Assembly (NCBI RefSeq): GCF_008364845.1 | Contig: NZ_VTTP01000008.1 | Coordinates: 1-64,000, forward strand | Direction of reading: 5' to 3' | Origin: Actinotalea subterranea | GTDB lineage: Bacteria > Actinomycetota > Actinomycetes > Actinomycetales > Cellulomonadaceae | DNA length: 64,000 bases | Shown: piece by piece, positions 7,608-15,488 of the stretch | How positions within the stretch are numbered: position 1 is the first letter of the stretch | Layout: each line of letters starts with the position of its first letter | Notes under the pieces: generated by a model | Seen by the model: only the letters and a program-made list of their open reading frames with translations | Databases searched by the model: none | Told to the model about the DNA's origin: nothing | Made by a program: the position numbers and the translations under genes

Positions 7608-10210
7608 GGGTCCCCGGCCCCTCCCTGCCCGCACCCGACGGGCCGACGCGCTGGGGCACGCCACGGTCGCCCGGCGGTTCGATCCCGGGCGGGGCGGGCG
7701 GCGACGAGCCGCTCGACCGGCTGCGCTTCCCCGTCGACCCGTGGCGGCTCACCGAGCGCTTCCTCGACACGTCCGACCTCGGGCGTACGGAGACGCTCTT
7801 CGCGGTCGGCAACGGCTACCTCGGCATGCGCGCGAACCCCGAGGAGGGGCGCGACAGCGAGCGCCACGGCACGTTCATCAACGGCTTCCACGAGACGTGG
7901 CCGATCCGCCACGCGGAGTCGGCGTACGGGCTAGCGCAGGTGGGCCAGACCATCGTCGACGTCCCCGACCCCAAGGTCATCCGCCTCTACGTCGACGACG
8001 AGCCCCTGCTGCTCTCCGTCGCCGACCTCATCACCTACGAGCGCACGCTCGACCTCGCCGACGGCGTGCTGCGCCGGGACGTCCTGTGGCGGACGCCGGG
8101 CGGTCACCGGGTGCGCATCCGCTCGCAGCGCATGGTCTCCTTCACGCAGCGCCACCTCGCGCTCATGACGTTCGAGGTCACGGTGCTCGACGCGTCCGTG
8201 CCCGTGGGCATCTCCTCGCAGCTGATCAACCGCCAGGAGGGCGTCGACGAGTACCGGAGCGCCGCGGTCGCAGCCGGGGCGTCCGAGGGCGTCGCGGTCG
8301 CGGAGGGTGAGGGGGCGCCCGCACCGGACCCGCGCCGAGCTCAGCCGCTGCACGAGCGCGTCCTGCTGCCCGAGGTGCACGGCTCCGAGGGCGCGCGCGC
8401 CGTCCTGGCGTACCGGAGTGCGTCGTCGGGCATGAGCCTCGCGGTCGCCGTCGAGCACGCCATCGAGACGGAGAACGAGTACGAGGAGCAGGTCACCGTC
8501 GGGCCCGACGCCGCCAAGCACGTGTTCCGCGTGCAGGCCCGGGCGGGCCGGCCGATCACGATCACCAAGGTCGTCAGCTACCACACGTCACGCAGCGTGC
8601 CCCCGCGCGAGCTCGTCGACCGCTGCCACCGCACCCTCGACCGGGCCTGCGCCGAGGGCGTCGAGCACCAGCTCGCCGACCAGCGCGCGTGGCTCGACGA
8701 CTACTGGGCGCGGTCCGACGTCGAGGTCGAGGGCCGCCCGGAGCTCCAGCAGGCGATCCGCTGGAACCTCTTCCAGGTCGCCCAGGCGGCGGCACGCGCC
8801 GAGGGGAACGGCATCCCGGCCAAGGGCGTGACGGGCAGCGGCTACGGCGGCCACTACTTCTGGGACACCGAGATCTACGTCGTGCCCTACCTGGTGCACA
8901 CCTCGCCGATGATGGCCCGCAACGCCCTGCGCTTCCGGTACACGATGCTCCCCGCGGCCGAGCGGCGGGCGCGCGACCTCACGGAGGACGGCGCGCTCTT
9001 CCCGTGGCGCACCATCAACGGTGAGGAGGCCTCGGCCTACTACGCGGCCGGGACCGCGCAGTACCACATCGACGCGGACATCGCGTATGCGCTGAGCGCG
9101 TACGTCGAGGCCACGGGCGACGAGGAGTTCCTCGCGCGCGAGGGCATCGACGTGCTCGTCCAGACGGCCCGGCTGTGGGCTGACCTGGGCTTCTGGCGCG
9201 GCAACGGCGAGCGCACGTTCCACATCTACGGGGTGACGGGGCCGGACGAGTACACGACCGTCGTGAACGACAACCTCTACACGAACGTCATGGCGCGCTT
9301 CAACCTGCGTCGCGCCGTGCAGGCCGTGCGCGACCTCGAGCGGTCCTGGCCGGGCGAGCACGCGCGCATGGTCGCCCGGCTGCACCTGCGCCCGGAGGAG
9401 CTCGACGCCTGGACCCGTGCCGCCGACGCCATGGCGATCCCCTACGACGAGGGCCTGGGCATCAACCCGCAGGACGCCCAGTTCCTCGAGCGTGAGGTGT
9501 GGGACCTCGCGAGCACGCCTGCCGACCGCCGGCCCCTGCTGCTCTACTACCACCCGCTCGTGATCTACCGCTTCCAGGTGCTCAAGCAGCCCGACGTGGT
9601 GCTCGCGATGTTCCTGCGCGGCGAGGACTTCACGCCCGAGCGCAAGCGCGCCAACTTCGAGTACTACGACCCGATCACCACGGGCGACTCGACGCTCTCC
9701 GCGGTGGTTCAGGCGATCATGGCCGCGGAGGTCGGGTACCACGCCCTCGCCCTGCGGTACTTCGAGGACGCCCTGTACGTGGACCTCGCGGACCTGCACC
9801 GCAACACGGCCGACGGCGTGCACGTGGCCTCGGCGGCGGGCGTGTGGGGCGCGCTCGTCCAGGGGTTCGGCGGGATGCGCCAGCGGCACGGGACCGTGCA
9901 CCTGGACCCGCGGCTGCCCGAGGGCTGGCAGGCCCTGACGTTCCGCCTCACGATCCGGCGCAGCCGCGTGCGGGTCACGGTCCGGCAGGACGCCGTCGAC
10001 CTCGCGGTGGAGACGGATGGCGCGGTCGTGGTCGCGGTGCGGGGCGTGGAGGTCCGGGTGGAGCCCGGGGTCACGACGACGGTCCCGCTCGACGGGCACG
10101 GCCCGCGCATCGCCGGCGAGCCCGACCCGGAGGCGCTGACGGGGACGGTCCGTGCCGACGGGACCGTGATCAGGTCGTCGGTGCCCCGCAGGCCCCCGCG
10201 ACGGCGCTGA
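7604..10210 (+). CDS. Glycoside hydrolase family 65 disaccharide phosphorylase
   Basis: A 868-residue protein with the three GH65 parts: N-terminal beta-sandwich (about 60-330), (alpha/alpha)6 barrel and C-terminal beta domain. FWDTE at 419-423 and GPDEYTTVVNDNLYTN are the hallmark motifs; Glu549 in GPDEY is the expected general acid. The family phosphorolyses alpha-glucosides such as maltose, trehalose or kojibiose to beta-glucose 1-phosphate. Which one cannot be decided here. A GTG start at 7604 overlaps the HAD stop. An Ala/Glu/Pro-rich insertion at about residues 220-250 (AAVAAGASEGVAVAEGEG) is unusual. The protein is cytosolic, with no signal peptide. Confidence 0.92.
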   Translation: MRVPGPSLPAPDGPTRWGTPRSPGGSIPGGAGGDEPLDRLRFPVDPWRLTERFLDTSDLGRTETLFAVGNGYLGMRANPEEGRDSERHGTFINGFHETWPIRHAESAYGLAQVGQTIVDVPDPKVIRLYVDDEPLLLSVADLITYERTLDLADGVLRRDVLWRTPGGHRVRIRSQRMVSFTQRHLALMTFEVTVLDASVPVGISSQLINRQEGVDEYRSAAVAAGASEGVAVAEGEGAPAPDPRRAQPLHERVLLPEVHGSEGARAVLAYRSASSGMSLAVAVEHAIETENEYEEQVTVGPDAAKHVFRVQARAGRPITITKVVSYHTSRSVPPRELVDRCHRTLDRACAEGVEHQLADQRAWLDDYWARSDVEVEGRPELQQAIRWNLFQVAQAAARAEGNGIPAKGVTGSGYGGHYFWDTEIYVVPYLVHTSPMMARNALRFRYTMLPAAERRARDLTEDGALFPWRTINGEEASAYYAAGTAQYHIDADIAYALSAYVEATGDEEFLAREGIDVLVQTARLWADLGFWRGNGERTFHIYGVTGPDEYTTVVNDNLYTNVMARFNLRRAVQAVRDLERSWPGEHARMVARLHLRPEELDAWTRAADAMAIPYDEGLGINPQDAQFLEREVWDLASTPADRRPLLLYYHPLVIYRFQVLKQPDVVLAMFLRGEDFTPERKRANFEYYDPITTGDSTLSAVVQAIMAAEVGYHALALRYFEDALYVDLADLHRNTADGVHVASAAGVWGALVQGFGGMRQRHGTVHLDPRLPEGWQALTFRLTIRRSRVRVTVRQDAVDLAVETDGAVVVAVRGVEVRVEPGVTTTVPLDGHGPRIAGEPDPEALTGTVRADGTVIRSSVPRRPPRRR

Positions 10211-10225
10211 CGCGCGGGGCGCCCG

Positions 10226-10813
10226 TCAGGGCGTCGTGACGTCGTCGCCTGCGGTGAAGGAGCCGCGGACGCCGCCGCCGTCGAGCCACGCCAGGCACAG
10301 GCCCTCGCGGTCGCCCCGCGCCCAGCCCGCCTCGGACGGCGCCCAGACGACGGGTACGAACCCGGCGTCGGTCTGCGAGGTGTCCATCTCGCACGAGGCC
10401 GCGACCTTGGCGTCGACGACGTCCTGCCCGGGCCACGCGTCGTCGGTGAGCTTGCGGACGCCGAGCACCTCGGCCGCGTGGGCGTCGTCGCACGGCACGA
10501 CGTCGACCGTGTCGACCGTGCCGTCGTCGGGCAGCTCCGCGACGCAGTGCCCGACGCCGAGGCGCTGCGCGCCGACCGTCATGGCGCGGTCCACGTCGCC
10601 GAGCGGACGCGTGCCGAGCCAGGCGCGCAGCCCCACGACGCCGCCGGCGAGGACCGCGACGACCAGCACACCGGCGACCGACGCCAGCACGACGCGACGA
10701 CGACGGCGGTCGCGCGGCGGTGGCGGGCCCTCGGGCACCGGCTGCTGCCAGCCCGGCGCGTAGTAAGGCTGCTGCGGGTAGTAGCCCTCCGGCGGAGGGG
10801 GAGGTGTGCTCAT
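10226..10813 (-). CDS. Septum-formation-type membrane protein
   Basis: A 195-residue protein. The N-terminus is Pro/Tyr-rich and cytosolic, ending in a basic RDRRRRR stretch, followed by one membrane helix (VVLASVAGVLVVAVLAGGVV). The extracytoplasmic domain has the Cys pattern of the Septum_form family: VGHCV, VVPCDDAHAAEV, a central Cys and GDREGLCLAW. The function of the family is not well defined; a cell-envelope role is assumed. The start overlaps the upstream DUF4190 gene by four bases (ATGA), so the two are one operon. Confidence 0.75.
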   Translation of the reverse strand: MSTPPPPPEGYYPQQPYYAPGWQQPVPEGPPPPRDRRRRRVVLASVAGVLVVAVLAGGVVGLRAWLGTRPLGDVDRAMTVGAQRLGVGHCVAELPDDGTVDTVDVVPCDDAHAAEVLGVRKLTDDAWPGQDVVDAKVAASCEMDTSQTDAGFVPVVWAPSEAGWARGDREGLCLAWLDGGGVRGSFTAGDDVTTP

Positions 10814-11790
10814 GAACCGGACCCCGAGTCGACGATCAAGCCGATGATGAACAGGACGAGGATCACCGTCGCCACCACGCCGATCGCGATCCCCGCGATG
10901 GCGAGGCCCTGCCCGCGCGTGCCCCGGCGGGCCGTCAGGCGGATGCCGGCGATGCCGAGGCCGACGGCGACCGGCCCGAGGAAGAAGAGGCAGAGGAGGC
11001 TGACGATGCTCGTGACGAAGGCGGCCACGGCCATGGGCTCGTTCGCGGGCGGCGGCGGTGCGCCCCAGCCCGGCACGGTGCCGTAGCCGGGCCCCCCGCC
11101 GTAGCCGGGCACGCTGCCGTTGCCGGGTCCCCCGCCGTAGCCGGGTGGCCCGGCGTACGGGCCGACGGGTGGGTACGTCGTCGGGCCGACGGGTGGGTAC
11201 GCGGTCGGACCGACCGATGCCTGCGCGGACGGGTGGGCAGGCGGGTAGGCGGGCGTCGTGCCGGGCGGGTAGGCCGGCGAGGGCGGCGGGTATGCCCCCG
11301 TCGCAGGACCGTGCGGCGGCCCGGGCTGACCCGGAGGCGGGAAGGGTGGGCCGGGGCGGCCGACGGGCGCGAAGCCCGGGCCGGGGATCCCTCGGGGCGG
11401 GGCACCGCCGGGGACGCCGGGGCCTGTGAAGCCGGGCGGTGGGCCGGCGGGACCGCCGGGGCCTGTGAAGCCGGGGGGCGGGCCGGCGGGACCGTTGGGG
11501 CCGGGGAAGCCGGGCGGCGGTGCGCCGTGCCCGGGCGGACCGGGGAACGCCCGGTGGGGGTGTGGCGCGTCGTCGGGCTCCGGCGGGTAGCCCTGGGCGG
11601 GGTACGTGTCCGCGAGATAACCGGCGAGGCGGGTCGAGACGGACCTCGGGGCGTCGGTGACGAGATCGGTGCGGGCGGCCCGGCTGTCGAGGGGCTCCGT
11701 CTGAGGGACCTCAGCCTGATCGTGGCCGCCCGGCTCGTCGGCCGCCGTGCCCTGCGGAGTCTCGGGCCCCGGGACCGACGGCGTGCTCAT
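10810..11790 (-). CDS. Proline-rich DUF4190 membrane protein
   Basis: A 326-residue protein. A long low-complexity N-terminal part (about 1-245) has collagen-like Pro/Gly repeats (GPPPGFTGPGGPA twice, TYPPVGP repeats). The C-terminal DUF4190 domain has two membrane helices (VAAFVTSIVSLLCLFFLGPV and GLAIAGIAIGVVATVILVLF) separated by the positively charged ARRGTRGQ loop. Biochemical function is unknown; it probably tethers something at the cytoplasmic membrane. I chose the ATG at 11790 because a TAGGTT box lies seven bases upstream and the frame beyond it reads antisense to xthA. It is translationally coupled to the septum-formation-type gene. Confidence 0.8.
   Translation of the reverse strand: MSTPSVPGPETPQGTAADEPGGHDQAEVPQTEPLDSRAARTDLVTDAPRSVSTRLAGYLADTYPAQGYPPEPDDAPHPHRAFPGPPGHGAPPPGFPGPNGPAGPPPGFTGPGGPAGPPPGFTGPGVPGGAPPRGIPGPGFAPVGRPGPPFPPPGQPGPPHGPATGAYPPPSPAYPPGTTPAYPPAHPSAQASVGPTAYPPVGPTTYPPVGPYAGPPGYGGGPGNGSVPGYGGGPGYGTVPGWGAPPPPANEPMAVAAFVTSIVSLLCLFFLGPVAVGLGIAGIRLTARRGTRGQGLAIAGIAIGVVATVILVLFIIGLIVDSGSGS
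11422..11499. repeat. 39-bp tandem repeat inside the DUF4190 gene
   Basis: Two adjacent copies (11422-11460 and 11461-11499), nearly identical, encode the duplicated 13-residue block PGGPAGPPPGFTG. In-frame units like this can change number by slippage, altering the length of the Pro-rich arm. Confidence 0.7.
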
Positions 11791-11797
11791 GGCGCAC

Positions 11798-11803
11798 AAC
11801 CTA
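11798..11803 (-). promoter_or_regulatory. Leaderless -10 box for the DUF4190 operon
   Basis: On the minus strand TAGGTT ends seven bases before the ATG at 11790, with no Shine-Dalgarno sequence. Transcription probably starts at or next to the start codon. Confidence 0.45.
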
Positions 11804-11852
11804 GCGCCCGAGCGCGTCGTGGGGCCGCCCGTCCACCGCCGGCGCGTGCGTC

Positions 11853-12656
11853 TCAGTCGGCGAGGTCCAGGACCACCGGGACGTGGTCGGAGGCGCCCTT
11901 GCCCTTGCGCTCCTCGCGGTCGATCGTCACGCCGGTGACGCGTGAGGTCAGCGCGGGCGACGTGTACGCGAAGTCGATGCGCAGGCCGCGGTTCTTGGGG
12001 AACGCGAGCTGCTGGTAGTCCCAGTACGTGTAGCGGCCCTCGTCGGGGATGTGCACGCGGGAGACCTCGGTGTAGCCGGCGTCGCCGAAGGCGAAGAACG
12101 CGGATCGCTCCACGGGCGTCACGTGTGTGTGCCCCTCGAACGCCGTCACGTCCCACACGTCCGTGTCCAGCGGGATGACGTTCCAGTCGCCGACGAGCGC
12201 GACCTGGGCCTGCAGGTCGCCCGTCGCCGGGTCGATCCAGCCCGCGGCGGCCCGGCGCAGACGCTCGAGCCACTCGAGCTTGTACGTGTAGTGGGGATCC
12301 TCGGGCGAGCGGCCGTGGGGCACGTACAGGCTCCACACCCGCACGCCGCCGCACGTGGCGCCCAGGGCGCGGGCCTCGACGACAGGGGTCTCGGCGCCGA
12401 AGGTCGGCTGGTCCGGGAACCCGACCTCGACGTCCGCGAGGCCGACGCGCGAGACGATCGCGACCCCGTTCCACTGGCTCAGGCCCACGTGGGCGACCTC
12501 GTACCCCGCCGCCTCGAACACCGAGTACGGGAACTGCGCGTCGGAGCACTTGGTCTCCTGGAGAGCGAGCACGTCGGTGCCGCTCCGCTCGAGCCACGCC
12601 ACCGCACGGTCCGCCCGGGCCCGCACGGAGTTGATGTTCCATGTCGCGATGCGCAT
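11853..12656 (-). CDS. xthA: Exodeoxyribonuclease III (AP endonuclease)
   Basis: A 267-residue enzyme of the exonuclease-endonuclease-phosphatase fold that cleaves DNA at abasic sites during base-excision repair. Visible motifs are MRIATWNINSVRAR at the N-terminus, the metal-binding Glu34 in LALQETKC, VGDWNVIP, GLRIDFAYTS and the catalytic SDHVPV near the C-terminus. All key residues are present and the length is normal. The ATG at 12656 gives the canonical start and has TACCGT seven bases upstream; the longer frame adds eight unlike residues. It is monocistronic. Confidence 0.95.
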   Translation of the reverse strand: MRIATWNINSVRARADRAVAWLERSGTDVLALQETKCSDAQFPYSVFEAAGYEVAHVGLSQWNGVAIVSRVGLADVEVGFPDQPTFGAETPVVEARALGATCGGVRVWSLYVPHGRSPEDPHYTYKLEWLERLRRAAAGWIDPATGDLQAQVALVGDWNVIPLDTDVWDVTAFEGHTHVTPVERSAFFAFGDAGYTEVSRVHIPDEGRYTYWDYQQLAFPKNRGLRIDFAYTSPALTSRVTGVTIDREERKGKGASDHVPVVLDLAD

Positions 12657-12663
12657 GCGTCGC

Positions 12664-12669
12664 ACGGTA
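12664..12669 (-). promoter_or_regulatory. Leaderless -10 box for xthA
   Basis: TACCGT on the minus strand ends seven bases before the xthA ATG. No ribosome-binding site is seen, which supports a leaderless transcript. Confidence 0.45.
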
Positions 12670-12741
12670 TCGGCAGCCACCGACGCGCGCGGCCCGCCAC
12701 CGACGCGCGGTCACCTGCGCCCCCGGCCAGGGCCCGGCACG

Positions 12742-12747
12742 TAGGCT
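12742..12747 (+). promoter_or_regulatory. Leaderless -10 box for the SDR gene
   Basis: TAGGCT ends six bases before the ATG at 12754, with no Shine-Dalgarno sequence. The gene is divergent from xthA, whose own box is about 75 bp away. Confidence 0.45.
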
Positions 12748-12753
12748 GACCGC

Positions 12754-13551
12754 ATGGCTACGGCACTCATCACCGGCGCGAGCGCCGGGCTCGGCCTCGA
12801 GTTCGCGTGGCAGCTCGCGACCGCCAGGCACGACGTCGTGCTCGTCGCGCGCAACGGCGAACGCCTCGAACGCCTCGCGTCGCAGCTCGGTGCCGCCGCC
12901 GGCGTCCGGGCCGAGGTGCTCGTCGCGGACCTGGCCGACCGCGCGCAGGTCGATCTCGTCGCGCAGCGCCTCGCCGACCCTGAGCGCCCCGTCGGCCTCC
13001 TGGTCAACAACGCGGGCTTCGGCCTCGGTGAGCCGTTCGTGGGTGGCGACCTCGCGTCGCACGAGCGCGCGCTCGACGTCATGGTCCGCGCGGTCATGGT
13101 CCTCTCGCACGCCGCCGTCGGGCCGATGGTCGAGCGCGGCCGCGGGGCCGTCCTCAACGTCTCCTCGATCGCGGCGCTCGCCGCGGTGGGCACCTACTCG
13201 GCGCACAAGGCCTGGGTCCGCACCTTCACCGAGGGGCTCGCCGTCGAGCTCCGGGGTACGGGCGTGACCGCCACGGCGCTGTGCCCGGGCCTCGTCCACA
13301 CCGAGTTCCACGAGCGCGCCGGCCTCGAGCACGGGGCGTACCCGGAGATCGCTTGGCTCAACGCCGAGGCCGTCGTGACCGCGGCGCTCGCGGACGTGCG
13401 TCGTGGGGCGGTCATCTCCACCCCGAGCCTGCGCTACGGGCTCGCGGCCGAGGTCGCGCGCCTGCTCCCGCGTGCCGCGATCCGTGCGCTCTCGGGTGAC
13501 CGCCGCGTGCGTACCGCGACGTCCGAGCCGGCCGACGGCCCGGTGTCCTGA
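12754..13551 (+). CDS. SDR-family oxidoreductase
   Basis: A 265-residue classical short-chain dehydrogenase. The cofactor motif TGASAGLG is at residues 7-14, NNAG follows the fourth strand, and the catalytic Ser lies in LNVSSIAA, with YSAHK as the Tyr-Lys pair. An Arg just after the second strand (VARNGERL) suggests NADPH. The substrate is unknown; the sequence resembles the YqjQ/DltE-like group of SDRs often annotated only as short-chain dehydrogenases. It stands alone, upstream of pyrE by 21 bp, which has its own promoter box. Confidence 0.88.
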   Translation: MATALITGASAGLGLEFAWQLATARHDVVLVARNGERLERLASQLGAAAGVRAEVLVADLADRAQVDLVAQRLADPERPVGLLVNNAGFGLGEPFVGGDLASHERALDVMVRAVMVLSHAAVGPMVERGRGAVLNVSSIAALAAVGTYSAHKAWVRTFTEGLAVELRGTGVTATALCPGLVHTEFHERAGLEHGAYPEIAWLNAEAVVTAALADVRRGAVISTPSLRYGLAAEVARLLPRAAIRALSGDRRVRTATSEPADGPVS

Positions 13552-13559
13552 CTCGCCAG

Positions 13560-13565
13560 TAGCCT
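13560..13565 (+). promoter_or_regulatory. Leaderless -10 box for pyrE
   Basis: TAGCCT ends seven bases before the GTG at 13573. This spacing supports the GTG as start over the ATG at 13600. Confidence 0.45.
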
Positions 13566-13572
13566 GGGCGCC

Positions 13573-14163
13573 GTGACCTTCGACGACGCCCGCACCGTGA
13601 TGTCCCCGACCCCGCGTGAGCAGCTCCGCGACCTCATCGCCGAGCTCGCCGTGGTCCACGGGACCGTGACCCTCGCCTCGGGCAAGCAGGCCGAGTACTA
13701 CGTCGACCTGCGCCGCATCACGCTGCACCACCGTGCCGCGCCGCTCGTCGGGCACGTGCTGCTCGACCTCCTCGAGGAGGTCGGCCTCGGCGCGGGCGAG
13801 ATCGACGCCGTCGGCGGCCTCACGCTCGGGGCTGACCCCGTGGCCGCGGCGCTGCTCCACGCGGCCGCGTCGCGCGGGCAGGACCTCGACGCGTTCGTCG
13901 TGCGCAAGGAGGGCAAGGCGCACGGCATGCAGCGACGCATCGAGGGCCCGGACGTCGCGGGGCGGCGCGTCGTCGCCGTCGAGGACACGTCCACCACGGG
14001 CGGTTCCGTCCTCACGGCGGTCGAGGCGCTGCGCGAGGCGGGCGCGGATGTCGTGGGAGTCGCGGTGATCGTCGACCGCGGCACGGGTGCCCGCGAGCGC
14101 ATCGAGGCCGAGGGGCTGAGCTACCACTACCTGTACGGCCTGGCCGACCTCGGCCTGGCCTGA
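13573..14163 (+). CDS. pyrE: Orotate phosphoribosyltransferase
   Basis: A 196-residue enzyme joining orotate to PRPP to form OMP in pyrimidine synthesis. The PRPP-binding motif RVVAVEDTSTTGGSV is intact, as are the YYVDLRRITLHH segment and the catalytic-loop Lys region (VRKEGKAHG). The start is taken as GTG 13573 because of the promoter box; ATG 13600 (MSPTPREQL) is the alternative. No other pyrimidine gene is adjacent. The next gene starts 14 bp later and may be co-transcribed. Confidence 0.93.
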   Translation: MTFDDARTVMSPTPREQLRDLIAELAVVHGTVTLASGKQAEYYVDLRRITLHHRAAPLVGHVLLDLLEEVGLGAGEIDAVGGLTLGADPVAAALLHAAASRGQDLDAFVVRKEGKAHGMQRRIEGPDVAGRRVVAVEDTSTTGGSVLTAVEALREAGADVVGVAVIVDRGTGARERIEAEGLSYHYLYGLADLGLA

Positions 14164-14177
14164 GCGGCGCGGCGGCC

Positions 14178-14858
14178 ATGGGCGACTCGCTGCCGTTCCT
14201 CCTCTTCGCCCTCCTCGTCCCGGTCGCGCTCGTCGGCTCGTTCCTCTACCAGCGGCACCGCGAGAAGCTGCTGCGCGAGTGGGCGGCGCGCGTCGGGTGG
14301 ACGTACGTCGGCACCGACCGCTCGCTCGTCTCGCGCTGGCAGGGCCAGCCGTTCGGCATCGGCAGCTCCCGCAACGCGACCGAGGTCGTGACCGGCCCGT
14401 TCGCCGGCCGGCAGGCGATGTCGTTCGCCTACCGCTACACGACCGGCTCCGGCAAGAACCGCTCGACCCACACCTTCCACGTCGTGGCCCTCGCGCTGCC
14501 CACGTACCTGCCGATGGTCGAGCTCACGCCCGACGGCCTCGGCGCCAAGCTCGCCAAGACGTTCGGCGGCCAGGACATCGACTTCGAGTCCGAGGCCTTC
14601 AACGACGCGTGGCGCGTGCGCGCCCACGACCCCAAGATCGCCCACGACATCGTGCACCCGCGGCTCATGGAACGGCTGCTCCAGCCCGACGCGCGGGGCA
14701 TGGCGATCCGCGTGCACGGCACCGACGTCCTCTGCTGGCACCCGGGGACGCCGGACATGGACCGTGTCGCGTCGCGCCTCCAGGTGCTCACCGCGCTCGT
14801 CGAGTCGGTGCCCCGTTTCGTGTGGCTCGACCACGGCTACGATCCGGCCAGGACCTGA
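14178..14858 (+). CDS. Membrane-anchored protein, DUF3137-like
   Basis: A 226-residue protein with one N-terminal membrane helix (PFLLFALLVPVALVGSFLY) and a soluble cytoplasmic domain. The pattern AARVGWTYVGTD, then GxxxSFAYRYTTGSGKNRSTHTFHVVAL, then the ending RLQVLTALVESVPRFVW resembles DUF3137-type proteins, which often neighbour lemA. Function is unknown. It lies between pyrE (14 bp) and lemA (28 bp), probably in one transcript; the lemA linkage suggests an envelope role. Confidence 0.65.
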   Translation: MGDSLPFLLFALLVPVALVGSFLYQRHREKLLREWAARVGWTYVGTDRSLVSRWQGQPFGIGSSRNATEVVTGPFAGRQAMSFAYRYTTGSGKNRSTHTFHVVALALPTYLPMVELTPDGLGAKLAKTFGGQDIDFESEAFNDAWRVRAHDPKIAHDIVHPRLMERLLQPDARGMAIRVHGTDVLCWHPGTPDMDRVASRLQVLTALVESVPRFVWLDHGYDPART

Positions 14859-14886
14859 TCCGGTCCGCAACCAGGGAGGCATCCGC

Positions 14887-15456
14887 ATGGAGCCCGTGTC
14901 CGTCGTCCTCATCGTGATCGCCGTGCTGGTGGTCGTCGTCCTGCTCTGGGCGGTCGCGACCTACAACGGGTTCGTGCGGCTGCGGAACCTCGTGCAGGAG
15001 TCGTGGCGGCAGATCGACGTCGAGCTGCACCGCCGGCACGACCTGATCCCGAACCTCGTCGAGACCGTCAAGGGCTACGCGGCGCACGAGCGCGGCGTGT
15101 TCGACGAGGTCACGACGGCGCGCGCCGCCGCGGCCAACCCGGCCTCCGGTCCCGCCGCGCAGGCCGCGAACGAGAACCAGCTCACGGCCGCCCTGGGCCG
15201 GCTGTTCGCCGTCGCCGAGGCGTACCCGCAGCTGCGCGCGAGCGAGAACTTCAGCCAGCTCCAGACCGAGCTGACGACGACCGAGGACCGCATCGCGGCC
15301 GGGCGCCGCTTCTACAACGCGAACGTGCGCGAGCTCAACACCAAGGTCGAGAGCTTCCCCGCGAACGTCGTCGCGAACATGTTCGGCTTCACGCGCGCCG
15401 AGTACTTCGAGGCCGACGACCCGGCCGTGCGCGCGGTGCCCCAGGTCGGCTTCTGA
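14887..15456 (+). CDS. lemA: LemA family protein
   Basis: A 189-residue LemA protein. It has one N-terminal membrane helix (VVLIVIAVLVVVVLLWAVAT), then a long helical domain starting with the family signature YNGFVRLRNLVQESWRQID and RRHDLIPNLVETVKGYA, and ending NMFGFTRAEYFEAD. LemA proteins are membrane-anchored helical bundles of unclear function. I chose the ATG at 14887 because a GGGAGG ribosome site is nearby and the upstream extension is unlike the family. Confidence 0.93.
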   Translation: MEPVSVVLIVIAVLVVVVLLWAVATYNGFVRLRNLVQESWRQIDVELHRRHDLIPNLVETVKGYAAHERGVFDEVTTARAAAANPASGPAAQAANENQLTAALGRLFAVAEAYPQLRASENFSQLQTELTTTEDRIAAGRRFYNANVRELNTKVESFPANVVANMFGFTRAEYFEADDPAVRAVPQVGF

Positions 15457-15488
15457 CGGCATAGCCCGCCCTCGACGCGGCGCCTGCC

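Noticed and set aside
7666-7692. GCCCGG-CGGTTCGAT-CCCGGGC looks like a tRNA T-arm.
   Set aside because: It lies inside the start of the GH65 gene, and no matching acceptor, D or anticodon arms are found within 75 bases upstream.
11791-14127. A minus-strand open frame extends over 1100 codons from 14127 to 10810.
   Set aside because: Only the part from 11790 is the DUF4190 protein. The rest is antisense to xthA, SDR and pyrE, has the composition of a shadow frame and no domain.
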